Of a stretch of 64,000 bases of DNA, positions 62,379 through 64,000 are shown piece after piece. Under the pieces are notes generated by a model. It was not told the origin of the DNA. It saw only the letters and a list, made by a program, of their open reading frames with translations, and did not search any database. The position numbers and the translations under genes were made by a program. How positions within the stretch are numbered: position 1 is the first letter of the stretch; each line of letters starts with the position of its first letter. The DNA is from Shewanella sp. MBTL60-007 (GTDB lineage Bacteria > Pseudomonadota > Gammaproteobacteria > Enterobacterales > Shewanellaceae), in the NCBI RefSeq assembly GCF_019654915.1, contig NZ_BPET01000021.1, positions 23,950-87,949 on the forward strand, written 5' to 3'.

Positions 62379-63698
62379 ATGTTGGTTTTACTCGTTTTCA
62401 CTTTATTTATCATGCTTGTTATGGCGATGTATCTTACAAAGTATGATGTGTTATCGCCAAGTATTGTGTTAATTATAGGCTTCCTTATTACGTCCGTTTC
62501 AAGTTTATATGTAAATATTATCAGCGACATGTCAATCAGTATGGTTACATACTTGGTTATTGTTACTAGCATAATGTTTTTCCTTTGTGGAGAAGGGCTG
62601 GCAAAGGTTTTTGTTAACTCTATAAGCAAGTCAGTAACAAGGTGCGGCAATATAAACACAAAAGAGACGAATATAGATTATCATGTTCCGCAATCATTCC
62701 TATATTTAATTGTCGTAGTTGCTCTTTATACATGTCTTGGTCAATATGAATATATTTTAGAATCAGGGCGTTTGTTCTCAAAAGATGGAGGGACTTTGGA
62801 GCTGATTGCAGCATCTAGAATTTGTACCATTGAACCTATTGCTTGTGAAAGTGTTCCATTTTCTATGGCACTTAAATTAGGGCTGTTAACAACTAAGTGT
62901 ATATCGTATTTTATTGTGTTTCTGCTTATATTTAAAAGGGGTGACCAACACTTAAAAAGAAAGGCTTCTCGATTCGCTTTTTATTTGATATTAACTTTGT
63001 TTTGCATTCAATTGCTTTTATCAACAGCTAGAACAGGGTTTATTTATTTTTTAATATATGTCTTTGCAATGTGGGCTTTTTTTCAATACAAATCAGAGCG
63101 TGTGAGGAAAAAAGCAGTTAAAGTGATTTTAAAAAAAGCAGTAAAAGTCTTTTTGTTTTCCTGTCTTATTTTTTACGCTTTAGGCTATTTCACTTCTAAA
63201 TCAAATGACTTGAGTATAGCTGACATGCTGATTGGATATACGGGCTACCAAAATTTTGCATTAGACCTTTATCTTGATGATGAATGTAATAAATTCTGTA
63301 GCCCGATTGGTCCAGAAACATTTTATGGGCTTAGAGCTACTCTATTTAGGTTTGGTTTCGTTGAAAATTGGATGAGGGCAAATCTTAGCTTTGCCGAATT
63401 TGAAAACGGGCGTTCTTCAAATGTTTACACAGCTATAAGAAGGGTTATTTCGGACTTTAGTCTATTTGGTTCTTATATTTACTTTTTTATCTTAGGTGTT
63501 TTTTATGGAGTTCTATACAAAAGCATTCAGATAAACAGAAAAAATGACTTTAGTATTGCCTTATACTGCATGCTCTTGTTTCCTGTGTTTATGAATGCTT
63601 GGGAGGAACGATTTTCTAATGTTGTTTTCTCTACGTTTATGTTTGCTAATGTCATTATCCTATATTTTGTTTTTTACATATTTAAAAGGCGTTATTAA
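62379..63698 (+). CDS. wzy: Wzy-like O-antigen/oligosaccharide repeat-unit polymerase
   Basis: Hydrophobic protein with about 10-12 membrane helices and a large periplasmic loop (roughly 255-330, from YFTSKSNDLSIADMLIGYTG), the layout of Wzy polymerases. LLLSTARTGFIYFLIYVFAM contains the conserved-style arginine after a membrane helix. ATG 62379 is 4 nt after the wzx stop; the longer frame from 62310 would lie within wzx. 439 residues. Sequence is divergent, so assignment relies on topology and position. Confidence 0.75.
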   Translation: MLVLLVFTLFIMLVMAMYLTKYDVLSPSIVLIIGFLITSVSSLYVNIISDMSISMVTYLVIVTSIMFFLCGEGLAKVFVNSISKSVTRCGNINTKETNIDYHVPQSFLYLIVVVALYTCLGQYEYILESGRLFSKDGGTLELIAASRICTIEPIACESVPFSMALKLGLLTTKCISYFIVFLLIFKRGDQHLKRKASRFAFYLILTLFCIQLLLSTARTGFIYFLIYVFAMWAFFQYKSERVRKKAVKVILKKAVKVFLFSCLIFYALGYFTSKSNDLSIADMLIGYTGYQNFALDLYLDDECNKFCSPIGPETFYGLRATLFRFGFVENWMRANLSFAEFENGRSSNVYTAIRRVISDFSLFGSYIYFFILGVFYGVLYKSIQINRKNDFSIALYCMLLFPVFMNAWEERFSNVVFSTFMFANVIILYFVFYIFKRRY

Positions 63699-63699
63699 T

Positions 63700-64000
63700 A
63701 TGGCTATTCTTAAAGTAATATTAGAGAAGTCACCCTGGTTAGAAGTTTTTATTAGGCGAATTTATTACTTTGTAAAAGAAAGAGGTTTATTTAATGGTGA
63801 TAAAAATGCGACAAAGAGTAATATACGGGTAAAAGCCGATTTTTCTTTATTAAAAAATTATTTGCTTTCGCTAGGAATAAAAAAGGGAGATATATTAATA
63901 GTGCATTCTAGTTATGATGAGCTTAAATCTTTCGATGTTAATCCTGTTGTTATAATAAGTTTTTTACGTGGGTTAGTTGGTGATGAGGGGACTTTAGTTT
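63700..64000 (+). CDS. AAC(3)-fold acetyltransferase, N-terminal part (cut by window end)
   Basis: The first 100 residues are visible from ATG 63700, one base after the wzy stop. After a basic helical start (FIRRIYYFVKERGLF) comes LLSLGIKKGDILIVHSSYDE and VVIISFLRGLVGDEGTLV, the conserved N-terminal pattern of the AAC(3)/YokD acetyl-CoA-dependent family. In a polysaccharide locus such enzymes more likely acetylate an amino sugar than an antibiotic. The C-terminus lies beyond the window. Confidence 0.72.
   Translation, partial: MAILKVILEKSPWLEVFIRRIYYFVKERGLFNGDKNATKSNIRVKADFSLLKNYLLSLGIKKGDILIVHSSYDELKSFDVNPVVIISFLRGLVGDEGTLV

Noticed and set aside
63700..64000. Aminoglycoside resistance gene
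   Set aside because: Only the AAC(3) fold is suggested; the gene is embedded in a polysaccharide operon directly after wzy, where sugar N-acetylation is the more likely role.
1..64000. tRNA or rRNA genes, or complete insertion sequences
   Set aside because: I looked for cloverleaf-like segments, rRNA fragments and transposase genes with terminal inverted repeats and found none that I could support.

Overview
The window reads as a chromosomal segment of a marine Shewanella-like gammaproteobacterium. The evidence is the gene order (flgK-flgL-two flagellins-flaG-fliD-flaI-fliS-flrA-flrB-flrC-fliEFGHIJKLMNOPQR-flhB-flhA-flhF-flhG-fliA-cheY-cheZ-cheA-cheB-parC-parP-cheW-DUF2802), which is the polar-flagellum and chemotaxis arrangement of Shewanella and Vibrio, together with the protein sequences. 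The species cannot be fixed from the sequence alone.

Region 1 (1-9.4 kb) holds the late structural genes: the end of the hook-filament protein FlgK, FlgL, two flagellins, FlaG, the cap FliD, a FliT/FlaI-type small protein and the chaperone FliS. The first flagellin has a sigma-54 type promoter and the second a sigma-28 type promoter. Region 2 (9.6-15.3 kb) holds the regulators FlrA, FlrB and FlrC, separated by repeat-rich spacers. Region 3 (15.3-28.6 kb) encodes the basal body, switch and export apparatus (fliE to flhB). Region 4 (28.7-42.4 kb) runs from flhA through the number and placement regulators FlhF and FlhG, the sigma factor FliA and the chemotaxis genes to the polar array-positioning pair ParC/ParP, CheW and a DUF2802 protein. 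Sigma-54 (-24/-12) promoters are visible before the first flagellin, flrB, fliE, fliK and flhA, giving the expected FlrA to FlrBC to FliA cascade.

Region 5 (43-49.5 kb) has a minus-strand pair made of a FliK-like protein and a FlhB C-terminal-domain-only protein, then MlaA, an RssB-like response regulator, a four-helix-bundle protein and a POT peptide transporter. Region 6 (49.9-64 kb) is a surface-polysaccharide (O-antigen/capsule) locus: the specialised antiterminator RfaH, an orphan membrane-anchored protein, a long leader with a perfect ops element and a near copy, a large WbfF/OtnA-type export protein, a second four-helix-bundle gene, Wzz, RmlBADC (dTDP-L-rhamnose), a Wzx flippase, a Wzy-like polymerase and the start of an AAC(3)-fold acetyltransferase. 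RfaH, encoded just upstream, very likely acts on this operon through the ops sites.

The most unusual feature is non-coding. Spacers between operons are packed with a modular dispersed repeat family built from small palindromes whose arms enclose 3-nt loops, often GAA or GCA on one strand, including the GCGAAGC core known as an exceptionally stable DNA mini-hairpin. Related repeat DNA includes a 15-bp minisatellite of about 27 units between flrA and flrB, a perfect 12-copy CTAGAAC heptamer array, a 239-bp-spaced direct repeat, and a separate 155-bp tandem repeat. Other points worth following are FliM-like motifs repeated three times in CheA, a FlhB autocleavage site reading NPEH instead of NPTH, gene conversion between the two flagellins, an MlaA without a lipobox, and two four-helix-bundle genes embedded in repeat DNA.
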